In this document: positions 6,394 to 15,836 of the stretch, in pieces
How the letters are laid out: the number at the start of each line of letters is the position of its first letter
Position numbering within the stretch: the first letter of the stretch is position 1
Assembly: GCF_003730195.1 (NCBI RefSeq)
Contig: NZ_QWGG01000008.1
Location: 155,660 to 219,659 of the forward strand
Source of the DNA: Halosimplex salinum
GTDB lineage: Archaea; Halobacteriota; Halobacteria; Halobacteriales; Haloarculaceae
Direction of reading: 5' to 3'
Length of the DNA: 64,000 nt
Made by a program: the position numbers and the translations under genes
Notes under the pieces: generated by a model
The model's input: the letters and a program-made list of their open reading frames with translations, nothing else
The model's database searches: none
Told to the model about the DNA's origin: nothing

Positions 6394-7371
6394 TCAGCGG
6401 TCCGACTCCGACCGTCCGAGAGACGTGTTCGCGCCGATCTGCGCGTTCGAGAGGGTGACCGAGTGGAGCTCCGTCCCCTCGTCGACGATGGCGGACTGCG
6501 TCTCGCACGACGAGAGCGTCGCGTCCGGGAACACGACCGTCCGTTCGAGCGTCGAATCCGTCACCGTCGCACCGCGCATCACGTGGACGTTCTCCCGGAG
6601 TCGAGAGTCGCGGACGGTCGCCTCCGGGTGGACGAGCGTCTCGCCGTCGAGCGACCACGAGAACGCGTCGAGGTAGCCGTCGGGCGTTCCGATGTCGAAC
6701 CACGCGCCCTCGAAGGAGAACGCGAAGACGGGGTCCCGACCGAGGAGCCACTCGACGAACCAGCCGGGTTCGTCCGGGTTGTTGTCTCCCGAGAGATAGG
6801 TGTCGAACAGGTCGATGGTCTCGGCGGGGAACGCGTAGCACGCGATCGAGACGAGCGTGCTGGGCGGGTCGGACGGTTTCTCCTCGAACTCCACCACGCG
6901 GTCGCCGTCGACGTCGATCACCCCGTACTGCGTCGCTCGTTGCGGATCCCCCACGTCGTAGGCGGCGATAGTCGTCGCTCCGTTCGCTTCGAACGAGTCG
7001 ACGAACTCCGGGAGCGAGAAACTGATCAGGTTGTCGCCGGCTATCACCAGCGTGTCGTCGTCCAGCCCCTCGCGCTCGACCAGTTCGGCGAGCGCACCGA
7101 CGACGCCGAACTTCTCCGCTTCCGCCTCGGCCCCCTCGACCGAGACGGTCGGTTTCTCGAACGGCGACTCCGAGATGTGGCGCCGGAAGTCGTCCGCGAA
7201 CTCCGCGTTCGTCGAGACGTACACGTCCTCGATCCGAGCGTCACTCTCGAGGTCCCGGAAGATGTCGTCGATCACCGTCGTCTCGCCGATCGGCAGGAAC
7301 ATCTTCGGACGGTCCCGTGTGACCGGCCACAGTCGTGTCGCGAACCCCCCTGCGAGAACGATCGCGTCCAT
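6394..7371 (-). CDS. Sugar-1-phosphate nucleotidyltransferase
   Basis: 325 aa. The N-terminus MDAIVLAGGFATRLWPVTRDRPK is the G-G-x-x-T-R-L-x-P-x-T-x-x-x-P-K signature of NDP-sugar pyrophosphorylases, where the lysine contacts phosphate. AGDNLISF near residue 115 supplies a metal-binding Asp. The C-terminal 80 residues read as left-handed beta-helix hexapeptides (LVHPEATVRDSRLRENVH). The enzyme makes an NDP-sugar, probably UDP- or dTDP-glucose, for protein or lipid glycosylation (AglF-like). It is convergent with the glycosyltransferase, which could use its product. Confidence 0.85.
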   Translation of the reverse strand: MDAIVLAGGFATRLWPVTRDRPKMFLPIGETTVIDDIFRDLESDARIEDVYVSTNAEFADDFRRHISESPFEKPTVSVEGAEAEAEKFGVVGALAELVEREGLDDDTLVIAGDNLISFSLPEFVDSFEANGATTIAAYDVGDPQRATQYGVIDVDGDRVVEFEEKPSDPPSTLVSIACYAFPAETIDLFDTYLSGDNNPDEPGWFVEWLLGRDPVFAFSFEGAWFDIGTPDGYLDAFSWSLDGETLVHPEATVRDSRLRENVHVMRGATVTDSTLERTVVFPDATLSSCETQSAIVDEGTELHSVTLSNAQIGANTSLGRSESDR

Positions 7372-7422
7372 GCGTCCGCTTCAGTGTCAGTTCTCTTTGT
7401 TCTTACTCATGTGACGACGCCC

Positions 7423-7455
7423 CCTGTGAACGAACGGATCCGTTTCGTTCACAGG
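7423..7455. promoter_or_regulatory. Perfect inverted repeat between divergent genes
   Basis: CCTGTGAACGAA at 7423-7434 and TTCGTTCACAGG at 7444-7455, 12-base arms around a 9-base centre containing GGATCC. It sits between the divergent nucleotidyltransferase (start 7371) and HTH gene (start 7569), about 50 bases from the former, which suits an operator. The HTH gene is the obvious candidate binder. A terminator is unlikely because both flanking genes point away. Confidence 0.5.
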
Positions 7456-7568
7456 CGTGTGCCCGTGGGCGGCTCTCGGAATGTGCTTCGTCAGTACTTT
7501 CAGAACCGGCGACATAAGGGATACTTTTATTTGATGGATTTCGTAGGATAGTAGCGGGCGGTACACGG

Positions 7569-8426
7569 ATGGGCAAGTCAAAAACTGCGCGTGTCGAGAG
7601 CGGTCGTGAGAGCGTCTCACGGCCACGGGCGATGATTCACAAGAAGATACTGGACGTTGCGCGGTCGAACCCGGACGCGTCGCTCACTGCGATCTCGGAG
7701 ATGGTCAGTGGCGCGTCGGAGACGTTCGTCGAGCGCGTCCTGGAGGAGTACGGCGACCCGGCGACGACCGGCACCCGACCGAACCGAGGGGACGAGGGGG
7801 ACGAACCCGGTCACGACGGCGTACCCAGCGAACAGGCGGATTCAGATATGAACGGTATCTCTGAACCGGACCCGACGGAGGAGTCGGGCACCGACACGAT
7901 AACGGACACAGGGGGAACGAACGGCGATGCGGAGACCGAAGCGGATCTGACGATAGATCTCGCGACGGTGAGCTCGGAGGGTGAAGCGACAGAGCGACCG
8001 GTGGTCGATCCGTCGGAGTTGACGGAGAAACAGCTGGAGACGCTCCGGGCGGTCCACCGGGATCCGACCGCAACGCAAGAAACGATCGCGGGGGAACTCG
8101 GCGTGACGAGAGCGACGATATCGAAACGCGTGAACGAGATCCCGGGCTTCGACTGGGCGGACCGGCGAGCGTTCGTCCGACGGCTGTTCGACAGCGCCCC
8201 GGCCGGAGCGGCCGGCGTCGACTACGCGAGGCCCGGGCGGGACGCGACCGTCCAGACCCTCCGGTCCCGGGTCGCATCACTCGAGGAGCGCCTCGACGAG
8301 CGCGGCGACTCCGGGGGAGAGTGTGCACTGGATCCCGATCTCACGCACAAGATGGTTCACGCGTGTATGGACGCCGACTACGTCTCGAAGGAGGAGGAAC
8401 TCCAGATCCTGCGTCAGGTCCTGTAA
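7569..8426 (+). CDS. HTH transcription regulator with two predicted DNA-binding modules
   Basis: 285 aa. Residues about 20-57 (ILDVARSNPDASLTAISEMV) form a small helical module; an acidic Thr/Asp/Gly-rich linker follows. Residues about 148-200 (LTEKQLETLRAVHRDPTAT, then TIAGELGVTRATISKRVNEI) are a clear winged helix-turn-helix. A C-terminal coiled coil (VASLEERLDERG) may dimerise it. A tatttt-type box lies about 40 bases upstream, and the perfect inverted repeat before it may be its site. Similar proteins are common in haloarchaea; the regulon is unknown. Confidence 0.7.
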   Translation: MGKSKTARVESGRESVSRPRAMIHKKILDVARSNPDASLTAISEMVSGASETFVERVLEEYGDPATTGTRPNRGDEGDEPGHDGVPSEQADSDMNGISEPDPTEESGTDTITDTGGTNGDAETEADLTIDLATVSSEGEATERPVVDPSELTEKQLETLRAVHRDPTATQETIAGELGVTRATISKRVNEIPGFDWADRRAFVRRLFDSAPAGAAGVDYARPGRDATVQTLRSRVASLEERLDERGDSGGECALDPDLTHKMVHACMDADYVSKEEELQILRQVL

Positions 8427-9748
8427 CCCGATAGCCTCGACGCGACGGTTCGGGCACGCTTCGCCAACGCCCCGAGACGGGTCGACGGCAGTCAGCGACT
8501 GCTGTGGCGACCGACAACGCGGTGTCGCTGTACTCCTCTCTCTCCGGGACCCACTTTCTTCGGAACGTGCAACGTGTGCGAAACACGTTTCACACGTATC
8601 GGACCCCCTGAACGATCCTCGAGAACCGCGAGATTACAGTCATAGACTTGTTATTGAGATTCGGGAGTTCGAGAAACTCGTGTAACTCTACTGTCTGAAA
8701 TGCCGACGTGAGCGCGGGGAGTCCCGACAGCCGTCTGACAGCAGCACTCGACGCACGATCCGACCAACGAGTCGGAGAAAAACTGAACGGATTAATATTA
8801 CATAGTGATCGCTTGGATATATGTTGCTCGTCGATCACTATCGGAGCGTCTCGGCCCGATTATAGAATTGTAAGAATACAGTAATAAACTCCCAAGTGTT
8901 CGAGAGAATCAGTTCTGATAGAGGACGGGTCGACAGAGACGGGACGGATCTCTGTGATCCCTCCGTGCGGAGACAGGAACCGAGCGCGAACAGAACCGAG
9001 AAAAACAGTGAACGGTCGGCGAAACGTCCATCGGTAGTGCCGCTACCGCTCGATCACGGGTTCACGATCTTCGAGGTCCGCGGTGGTCGTCGAGACGTGA
9101 TTGCAGGGGAACAGCGGAACAGCCCGGCGGACATTCGTCGGATATCACGAGGATCATCGGGGGAGCGCTCGCCGAACTCACCCGGGACTGAGCGCCGTCG
9201 CAGTTGCGGATTCGAGGGTAACGTGCGTGCTGTGGCGCCTCGAGCGGAGGGACGGCCCTCTCGGAACTCGGCGAAGTGTGGTCTCGAACTTTCGAGGTCC
9301 ACTGACGAAGCGACGTGAGCGGCCCCGAACGAGCGCGGCGGACAGCCGTCGGATCCCGGAGTCCCCGTCCCGGAATTCACACGTTGTGAATTCCAGGCCG
9401 TGGAGCGCGTCAGCCGTGTCTCCGCGATCGTCCGATCTGTCCCGAGATCGGGGTTTGTCACTTTCGACAGCGGCCACGGTTCCGGTGGCTACGACGGTCT
9501 TTCTGCGGTCGGAACTCCCTCGTGTCGTAGATCGTTATATCCGCCGGATCCGTCATCTCGCTGTGTACACAGCTTTCACCGGACCGGTGTGGACGCTCTC
9601 GAGACGACTCTCGCTCTCTTCGCACACCAGTCGTACCGGGCCCGAGAGGATCGTGAGGGGCGTCCACGGGCCACCACCGACCGGCTCGGCAGGTGGGAGA
9701 CGGCCGACGACAAGAGCTAATACCTTCTGATACAAACGAATACTCGAA
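8427..9748. other. 1.3 kb stretch without a convincing gene
   Basis: Open frames here have poor halophilic composition (Ser/Arg-rich, few Asp/Glu) and no family resemblance. The stretch has AT-rich pockets (8780-8890) and palindromes near 8565-8590 and at 9372-9394. Being next to an integrase, it may be decayed mobile DNA or a regulatory island. Confidence 0.5.
9372..9394. repeat. Perfect palindrome with 10-base arms
   Basis: GGAATTCACA, cgt, TGTGAATTCC. The arms are perfect and the spacer is three bases, so it is too tight for a good RNA terminator but well suited to a dimeric DNA-binding protein. It lies in gene-poor DNA about 380 bases before the winged-helix gene at 9749. Confidence 0.5.
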
Positions 9749-10060
9749 ATGCCGATCTCGAGGGACGAGTTCCAGCGCGTCGACGAGGACGGGCCCCCGG
9801 TCCCGGACCTGTCGGCGGAGACTACGCAGGGGACGGTGTATCGCTTCCTCGTCGAGCACGGGGACCGGGCGTTCCGGCAACGGGAGATCGTCGACCGCGT
9901 CGACGTCCCGGCGGGGAGTGTCGGGCCCACGTTGCACCGGCTCGAGCGACACGGGCTCGTCGAGCATCGCGACCGGTTCTGGGCGGTCGCCGACGGCTCG
10001 ACGGAGTCGGTGGTCGCTCCCGTCGACGACGGATCCAGTCACGGCGGCGAGGAGCGGTAA
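9749..10060 (+). CDS. Small winged-helix (MarR/IclR-like) protein
   Basis: 103 aa. QGTVYRFLVEHGDRAFRQREI, VDVPAGSVGPTLHRL and GLVEHRDRFWAVADG form three helices plus a wing, a standard winged HTH occupying about residues 27-80. The C-terminus is acidic and disordered. It precedes the integrase by 120 bases on the same strand and could control it or act as an antitoxin-like regulator; no toxin gene is seen. Confidence 0.65.
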   Translation: MPISRDEFQRVDEDGPPVPDLSAETTQGTVYRFLVEHGDRAFRQREIVDRVDVPAGSVGPTLHRLERHGLVEHRDRFWAVADGSTESVVAPVDDGSSHGGEER

Positions 10061-10179
10061 CCCCCGATGACTGACCGAGACGCCGTCGTCGGAACGCGAC
10101 GGGGTGTTTCTGTTGGGGCAACCGGACAGAGAACCGACGCCGCGACCTCGTCCGTGGACAGTCGGCGGACCGATTCGGT

Positions 10180-11430
10180 ATGATCGACGACGACCCCGTT
10201 CGGGACGGCGGCGATCGGCCGCTGGCGAGTTCGTTCGATCGGTACCTCCAGGACAAGGGGAAGGGTCGCGCCGGCGACGGCGGGAACTACCGCCGGAACG
10301 CCGCTCGCGAGCTCCGGCGCTTCGAAGCGTGGGCGGCCGGAGACCGGGGGAGCGACGACTGGACCGGGATCACACCTGCCGACACCGACCGACCGCCGGC
10401 CTTCACCGACCTCGACGAACGGGTGTTCCGCGCGTACGCCCGTCACCTCGCCGGCGACCGCGGCCTCAAGCAGAACACCGTCAAGACCTACTACGCGTAC
10501 GTTTCGGCGTGGTGTGGCTGGTGTGTCAACGAGGGATACCTGGAGGCCCACTACGCGCAACGGGCCAGCGCGATGTCGCCCCTCCCCGAGGACGACGGTC
10601 GCAAGCCGGGCGACCAGCAGGCCTGGACGCCGGAGCAGCGACACGCCCTCACGCGCTACGTGGACGACGAGGCCCGGAGCGCCATCGAGGCGTTCACGAC
10701 GCTGCCCGAAGACACGAACGCGCTCGAGAGACAGCGAGCGCGCTACGCGGCGCTGAAAGCGGCACGTGACAGGGCACTCGTCTTCGTTCTCGCGTACACG
10801 GCTGTCCGGGTTGGCGAACTCCTCCGCGACCCGAACGACCCGCGACGGCGCGGCGTCCGCTGGGGAGAGGTCGACGTCGACGAGGGGCGGATGGACGTCT
10901 ATCGAAAGAAACAGCAGTGGGACGCGGCCAGCCTCCCGGACCCGGTGGGACACCCGATCCGGAGCTACCGCAGACTCGTCGACCCGCCGAGCGAGCGGTG
11001 GCCGGTGTTCCCGACCTTCGACCGCCGGTCGCTCGCGAGTCTGGTCGACGAGGAACTGGCCGACCGCGGACTCGACCCGGAGGCGATCGCCGCCCGGCGG
11101 GACGAGCACGCTCGCGACCTGTTGCTCGCGCTCGAAGCGGACGTCCGCCCGCCGTCGATGACGACCGACGGCGCCCGGTCGGTCCTGCGACGCCTCTCCG
11201 ACGAGGCCGGCCTCACCGTCGACCACCCGAAACACGACTACCTCGCGCCACACGGCGGTCGGCGCGGGATGGGCGAGGTGCTCGTCCGCGCGTTCGGGTA
11301 CACCGTCGCCGCGCGCTACCTCGACAACTCGGAACAGATGGTCCGCGAACGCTACTCGCACATCGAGGCGGGCGAACTCGGCGACGTGGCGACCGAAGCG
11401 CTGGCGGACGTGAGACACCCCTCGGAGTGA
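10180..11430 (+). CDS. Tyrosine recombinase / integrase
   Basis: 416 aa. A SAM-like N-terminal core-binding domain (about 10-130, with FRAYARHLAGDRGLKQNTVKT) precedes a catalytic domain with Arg210 in TAVRVGELL, the H-x-x-R box His358-Gly-Gly-Arg361 and the nucleophile Tyr392 in RERYSHIE. All expected residues are present, so it should be active. It is the size of haloarchaeal XerC/D-like integrases that mobilise plasmids or integrative elements. No att duplication or tRNA gene was recognised nearby. It may mark an element covering the gene-poor DNA upstream. Confidence 0.88.
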   Translation: MIDDDPVRDGGDRPLASSFDRYLQDKGKGRAGDGGNYRRNAARELRRFEAWAAGDRGSDDWTGITPADTDRPPAFTDLDERVFRAYARHLAGDRGLKQNTVKTYYAYVSAWCGWCVNEGYLEAHYAQRASAMSPLPEDDGRKPGDQQAWTPEQRHALTRYVDDEARSAIEAFTTLPEDTNALERQRARYAALKAARDRALVFVLAYTAVRVGELLRDPNDPRRRGVRWGEVDVDEGRMDVYRKKQQWDAASLPDPVGHPIRSYRRLVDPPSERWPVFPTFDRRSLASLVDEELADRGLDPEAIAARRDEHARDLLLALEADVRPPSMTTDGARSVLRRLSDEAGLTVDHPKHDYLAPHGGRRGMGEVLVRAFGYTVAARYLDNSEQMVRERYSHIEAGELGDVATEALADVRHPSE

Positions 11431-11461
11431 GTCACCGGCGTTCGGGGGACCGGCGGACGGC

Positions 11462-12184
11462 TCAGCGCTCCAGTCGCTCGCAGAGCGGGTCGAAGTGGCC
11501 GAGGCCGACGACGGCGACCACGTCACCCCGCCGGCGGAGGTCGCGGATCCGGTCGGCCATGTGCGCTTCGCGCGTCTCGGAGCGGAGCCGAGACGCCGGC
11601 GGCGACTCGAAGGCGTCGAGCACGGCGGTCGCCGCGTCGATCTGTCGGTCCTCGTCCGCCGCCTGTCGAGCGGGCGGGTCCGAAGCCGACACGTCGTAGG
11701 TTGTTTTCGACCCCACGGTCGGGGAGAACGGCGTCAGTCGCGTCACGGTCGCGGCGAGGCGACAGCTGACCGCGGTGGAGGTGACAGACCCCAGCCCCCT
11801 GAGGAACTTCTCCGCCGTCGCGGCGGACGGTCGTTCCGTGGCGAATCGAGCCGTGAGTCTACGGTAGAACGCCAGTGACGGGCCGTCGATCCCGACCACG
11901 TCGTCGGTGTCGGCCGCCTGGATGGCCGCACCCATCTCTCCACCGAACGTCAGCGGGTCCGTCCCGTCCGCCGCGTGCGCCTCGTACAGCGGGACCGCGA
12001 GCGGCGGCAGTTCGAGCGCGAGCACCGCTGGCGACAGCTGTTCGACCGCCCGCCGGACCCGGAAGACGGTCGCCGGGTGGTCGTGGACGACGCCGACGAG
12101 CGTCACGGATCCCGGCCGCTCGTCGTCGAACGTGTGCAGATACCTCGTCTCCAGTCGCGGGTCCGTCGCCCCCTCGTCTCTCAT
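11462..12184 (-). CDS. TraB/PrgY-like protein
   Basis: 240 aa. The opening GSVTLVGVVHDHPATVFRV and LALELPPLAVPLY correspond to the GTAH and E-L-D motifs of the TraB/GumN fold (here H-D-H and E-L-P), a presumed metal-dependent protease fold. The C-terminus (DVVAVVGLGHFDPLCERL) carries the final GxGH motif. Haloarchaeal TraB proteins usually have membrane segments at the end; this one lacks them, so it is a soluble, truncated variant. ATG at 12184 is preferred to the GTG at 12193. Function unknown. Confidence 0.7.
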   Translation of the reverse strand: MRDEGATDPRLETRYLHTFDDERPGSVTLVGVVHDHPATVFRVRRAVEQLSPAVLALELPPLAVPLYEAHAADGTDPLTFGGEMGAAIQAADTDDVVGIDGPSLAFYRRLTARFATERPSAATAEKFLRGLGSVTSTAVSCRLAATVTRLTPFSPTVGSKTTYDVSASDPPARQAADEDRQIDAATAVLDAFESPPASRLRSETREAHMADRIRDLRRRGDVVAVVGLGHFDPLCERLER

Positions 12185-12591
12185 GCGTGACACACCATCG
12201 TCGGTACGATCAGGCTACTCTCTGTAAGCCGAAGGTAATAGTGTTGCGCTCGATCCGGGAAACGAGTAATAATAAGAAATCAGATACGACGGCACTCAAT
12301 GCCCGGATCACTACCCGGTAAATGCCGTTCGCTACCGAGATACATACCAATTAGTTCCAATACACGTAGACGGTACTATGCGGATACGAAAAGAGACAGC
12401 GTATACAGGCGAGGACTCAGTGGTTTCGAGCGAGGACGGTGATCGATGGTCACCGGTCGGCGGACGGGCGCGCGACCGTCCAGACGGTGGTAGCCACTCT
12501 ATACCGGGATTATGGGCGGATAGGACGGTGTTATGCTCGATATCAGCTCTATTACAAAGGAGGAGAGCCGAGTAGTCATCGGTGAAGTCGC
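12185..12591. other. Intergenic region, about 400 bases
   Basis: Contains the divergent promoters of the TraB-like gene and the DUF1328 gene. AT-rich stretches around 12230-12300 and 12340-12380 are the likely promoter sites. The readable frames have no halophilic composition. Confidence 0.4.
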
Positions 12592-12825
12592 ATGTTCGGT
12601 ACACTCACCACAGCTGCTCCGACGTTCGAATCGGTAGGCGCGCTGAGTACGATCCCCCTGCAGTTCTTCTCGGGGGACTTCCTCACACTCGCGATCGCGT
12701 TTTTCGTCCTCGCGATCGTCGCCGCACTCCTCGGCGCGCGCGGCGTCGCCGGGTTGAGCATGGAGATAGCGAAGTGGCTCGTCCTGATATTCCTGGTGCT
12801 GGCAGTCGTCTCGCTGGTGTTGTGA
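12592..12825 (+). CDS. DUF1328 family small membrane protein
   Basis: 77 aa. Two hydrophobic helices (about 28-46 and 58-77) with the sequence [21 protein letters not shown] between them match the YtjA/DUF1328 family of two-helix membrane proteins. A 20-residue N-terminal extension rich in Thr/Pro/Ser precedes the first helix. It is convergent with the next small membrane gene, 10 bases apart. Role unknown; family members are often linked to envelope stress. Confidence 0.75.
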   Translation: MFGTLTTAAPTFESVGALSTIPLQFFSGDFLTLAIAFFVLAIVAALLGARGVAGLSMEIAKWLVLIFLVLAVVSLVL

Positions 12826-12835
12826 CCGCCGTCGG

Positions 12836-13075
12836 TCACAAACTACCGGAGACGGTTTGGCGCCGGAACGTCGCGAGCTGGTAGCGCGTCACGAGCACCG
12901 AGTAGGCTACCATCATCGCCGCGACGGCCGCGACGAGCCACAGGTTAGAGCCGTGAACTGCGGCGTTCAGGAACTGTGCTGCACCGATCACGAGCGGTCC
13001 GAGAGTGAAAAGCGCGGTCCGGATCGGGAAGTGACGACACATCTTCCCGAAGGACGGCTGCTGTCGCGACGCCAT
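12836..13075 (-). CDS. Small membrane protein, unknown
   Basis: 79 aa, basic N-terminus followed by two hydrophobic helices (FTLGPLVIGAAQFLNAA and LWLVAAVAAMMVAYSVLVT). A membrane protein of unknown role; it does not match a family I can name. It converges on the DUF1328 gene. Confidence 0.6.
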   Translation of the reverse strand: MASRQQPSFGKMCRHFPIRTALFTLGPLVIGAAQFLNAAVHGSNLWLVAAVAAMMVAYSVLVTRYQLATFRRQTVSGSL

Positions 13076-13125
13076 TAAGGCGGGCTTTCGGGGAGACAGT
13101 TATGAATTTTTCGGTGTCAGCGACC

Positions 13126-14040
13126 TCAGAGGCGCGGTGATTGTCGTTCGACGGTCGTCGCCAGTTTGTCGAGTTCGCTCGCGAGCAACACGAGCGCGTC
13201 GTCGAGTGTGACGATCCCCCGGAGTCGCCCCTCGTCGTCGACGACCGGGAGCCGTCGGATCGTCTCGTCGCTCATCAGCTGGAGCGCGTCGAAGATGCTC
13301 GTCGACGCGTCGACGCTGATCAGGTCGCCGTCGATCAGTTCCTCCGCCGTCTCGTCCGCCACGTTCGGATTCTCCTCCAGCGTGAGCGCGATCTTCCGGT
13401 CGGTGAGGATCCCGATGGGGCGGTCGTCCTCGACGACGACCACGGACCCGACGTCGCGCTCTGCCATCTTCGCGACAGCCGTACGGATGGGCGTGTCCCG
13501 CTCGGCGGTCACCACGTCCTCGGCCACCACGTCGTCGACCGAGACCGGTCTGAGGAGCGAGCGCTCCCGGGAGGAGGGGGCACGCCCCATCCCCCCGGCC
13601 GGGCGAGCGCCCGTGGCCTGCGGGCCACCCTGAATACCGCTACCCGCCTGTTGCTGCTGTCGGCCGCCCATCTGCGGCGTGCCTCGTGTCGGTCGTGGCT
13701 GTGACTGCTGAGCGCCTGTCGCCGTCGGCGACTGCGCACCCGTCTGCTGGTGGGGTTGCTGTGGGATCGCTGGCGACTGCTGGGGTGGCTGATACTGTTG
13801 CTGGGGCGCCCCGGCCTGTGGGTGGTGACCCTGCTGAGCGGGTTGCCCTCGCTGCTGGGGTGGTTGCCCCTGCTGTGGCGGCGATTGGCCCCCCTGGGGA
13901 GTCGGCTGGCCCTGCGGTGGTTGGCCCTGTGGCGGTTGGCCCTGCGGGCCGCCCTGTCCCTGCTGGGGCGGTTGCTGTCCGGTGCCTCGGTGCTGTCGTG
14001 CCCGTGGGTCTGACGGGTCTCGTCCCTGATTCGGTGTCAT
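13126..14040 (-). CDS. CBS-pair protein with a Gln/Pro/Gly-rich N-terminal half
   Basis: 304 aa. Residues 1-160 are low complexity, built from QGQPPQG, PQQGQPPQQ and similar runs. The C-terminal 140 residues hold two CBS motifs (VVAEDVVTAERDTPIRTAV through GILTDRK, then GDLISVDASTSIFDALQLM through GIVTLDDAL) that normally bind adenosine nucleotides as a regulatory pair. The start is the ATG at 14040; an upstream in-frame Met gives no extra conserved sequence. It is one of several Q-rich proteins of this window. The low-complexity half contains almost no acidic residues, odd for a halophile cytoplasmic protein. Confidence 0.85.
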   Translation of the reverse strand: MTPNQGRDPSDPRARQHRGTGQQPPQQGQGGPQGQPPQGQPPQGQPTPQGGQSPPQQGQPPQQRGQPAQQGHHPQAGAPQQQYQPPQQSPAIPQQPHQQTGAQSPTATGAQQSQPRPTRGTPQMGGRQQQQAGSGIQGGPQATGARPAGGMGRAPSSRERSLLRPVSVDDVVAEDVVTAERDTPIRTAVAKMAERDVGSVVVVEDDRPIGILTDRKIALTLEENPNVADETAEELIDGDLISVDASTSIFDALQLMSDETIRRLPVVDDEGRLRGIVTLDDALVLLASELDKLATTVERQSPRL

Positions 14041-14310
14041 GGTAACTCGGTCGGCGCGGACGCTTCGCTGGGTGGCCGACGAGCAACCGTTCGCTCCACC
14101 AACCAATAAAGGTTAGCGGCCCTCCGGGACCCGCCGGTGCTCGCCGGTGCCGAACGCCCGGTCGACCCCGGCCGATCCGCCAGCGAAACCACCGTACCGA
14201 GACAGGTCACATCCCTGCCAGGGGAGTCGCTTATAGACGTGTATCCCCTACCGTAGTCGACCCCTGTCGGCGCCCCCGACAGGCGGGTCATCGCCGTGGG
14301 AACGAGAAAC

Positions 14311-14547
14311 ATGAGCACCCACAACAGCACCGTCAGATCCGTCGCACCGTCCTACCCCGACGCCGAACCGGTCGGCCCGCACCTCGTCATCGACAAGACG
14401 GAGTGGGTCCCCGGTCGGCACCCCGAATCACATCGCGGCTTCGCCGACCAGCGCGGCTACCGGGAGTCCTACTACCGCTGTATCAGGTGCGGTGCCGAGC
14501 GCCTCTCGACGGCAGATCTCCCCGAGGAGTGTTCCGCCCGGTCGTGA
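14311..14547 (+). CDS. Small haloarchaeal protein with a CxxC knuckle
   Basis: 78 aa. The centre reads GPHLVIDKTEWVPGRHPESH, then YYRCIRCGAERLS with one CxxC and a further Cys near the end (EECSA). Probably a half zinc ribbon or redox-active pair. A GTG 15 bases upstream would add five residues. I recognise the style of a conserved haloarchaeal hypothetical but no function. Confidence 0.65.
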   Translation: MSTHNSTVRSVAPSYPDAEPVGPHLVIDKTEWVPGRHPESHRGFADQRGYRESYYRCIRCGAERLSTADLPEECSARS

Positions 14548-14771
14548 CGACCGACCGCCGGTGACCGGACGCCGGCGAGAACCAATTTCGACCGTCAGTT
14601 CGCCGCGAGCCGCCGTCGCCACCGCGGCGACCGCCCCCGGTCGTCGAGCGACGCCGAAAAGGAGAGCTTATCCGTAGAAGGGGGCGGAAACCCGTCGAAT
14701 CATCAGGCGGATTTAACCGTCGCCGCCGGGAACGGCCCGTGTCAGCACGCGGCGTGGCTGGCGGAGTACTC
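14548..14771. other. Intergenic region, nothing recognised
   Basis: GC-rich, no repeat and no gene. The AT-poor sequence before the next ATG offers no obvious TATA box apart from a weak ttaaccg at 14713. Confidence 0.3.
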
Positions 14772-15707
14772 ATGAGCCCCGAAGACACCGACTCCGACCA
14801 CGGCGACGACCCGGCCGACGAGGCGTCGACCGGATCGGACACGAACGAACAGGCCCGCGACCCGGAGACCGGACAGTTCCTCCCGAAAGACGATCGCGGG
14901 TCCGAATCGGCCGACGAGGGGTCGGCCGCCGACGACCCCGACTCGACGGACGAGGACGCCCGACCGGCCGACGACGGAGCCCGGACGACGAAAGCAGACA
15001 CACCGAGCGGAGCGGTCGAGCGGAGCTCCACCGGTGCCGGCGCCCCGCAGCGCGGCGAATCACCCAGGCTGTCGTCCGGTGCCGGGGCGTCGAGGGGACC
15101 GGCACCGGGAACGGAACCGTCACCAGGGACGAGACCGCCACCAAGAACGGAACCGACACCGGGGACGAGACCGCCACCGGAGCCCAAATCCACACGGGGC
15201 GGGCAGCCACCGTCGGGGCCGCCCGACCGGCGACAGTCACACCCCCAATCGGTCCCGCCCCGATCGTCGAGTATGCAATCGTCCGCGGGACAGCCCAGCC
15301 AGTCCCCCGAGACGGGACAGCTCCAGCCGTCGCCGGGCACGGCCCGGGCACCGCCGAGCGGTCAAAGCCGCCGCGCGCTGGCCCCGAGCGCGAAGGCCCA
15401 ATCACCCGGCGGGCAGGTGTCGGCACTCCACGCCGGGCGTCTCCAGCCGTCGCGCCCCCGGGAGCGCGACGACCTGTCCGCGCTCTCTCCGGCGCTGGAC
15501 CTCGTTCCCATGCAGGTCGGACTGACCGGTGAACTGGTCCAGCCCGGTCGGGTCGAGCCCGGACGCCGTGCGTTCGCCGTCCCCCCGGCCTCGACGCAGT
15601 CGGCCGGCCACCCACAGCGCGGGGAACGGGGCCGCGACCGACAGCCCGCCGACACCGGCCCGGCTCCCGGCGCCCGACACCGAGACACCGGCGGGCCGCT
15701 GCAGTAG
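14772..15707 (+). CDS. Long disordered Pro/Ser/Thr/Gln-rich protein
   Basis: 311 aa. The acidic first third (DTDSDHGDDPADEAS) carries ARDPETGQFLPKD, a pattern seen at the start of other disordered haloarchaeal proteins. The middle repeats TEPSPGTRPPPRTE-like units, and the end is Gln/Arg/Pro-rich. There is no folded domain, signal peptide or membrane segment. The composition drifts from acidic to basic along the chain, suggesting a scaffold-like or DNA/RNA-associated protein; this is inference. The minus-strand frame over the same DNA is also open but has no better composition, so the call is moderate. Confidence 0.5.
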   Translation: MSPEDTDSDHGDDPADEASTGSDTNEQARDPETGQFLPKDDRGSESADEGSAADDPDSTDEDARPADDGARTTKADTPSGAVERSSTGAGAPQRGESPRLSSGAGASRGPAPGTEPSPGTRPPPRTEPTPGTRPPPEPKSTRGGQPPSGPPDRRQSHPQSVPPRSSSMQSSAGQPSQSPETGQLQPSPGTARAPPSGQSRRALAPSAKAQSPGGQVSALHAGRLQPSRPRERDDLSALSPALDLVPMQVGLTGELVQPGRVEPGRRAFAVPPASTQSAGHPQRGERGRDRQPADTGPAPGARHRDTGGPLQ

Positions 15708-15836
15708 CGCGGACTGCCGGCGCCTGACCGACGGTGTACAGTTCGCCGGTCGGCGCCGACGTGCGCGTGGCGTGCCAGCGCGGTTCGGCGACCGACGCGA
15801 AGCCACTAAGTGTCCGTTTTCACTAGAACGTGGACG

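Noticed and set aside
8896..9461. ORFs of 135-140 codons on both strands
   Set aside because: Ser/Arg-rich, no promoter, and the two strands are equally open; nothing supports one as coding.
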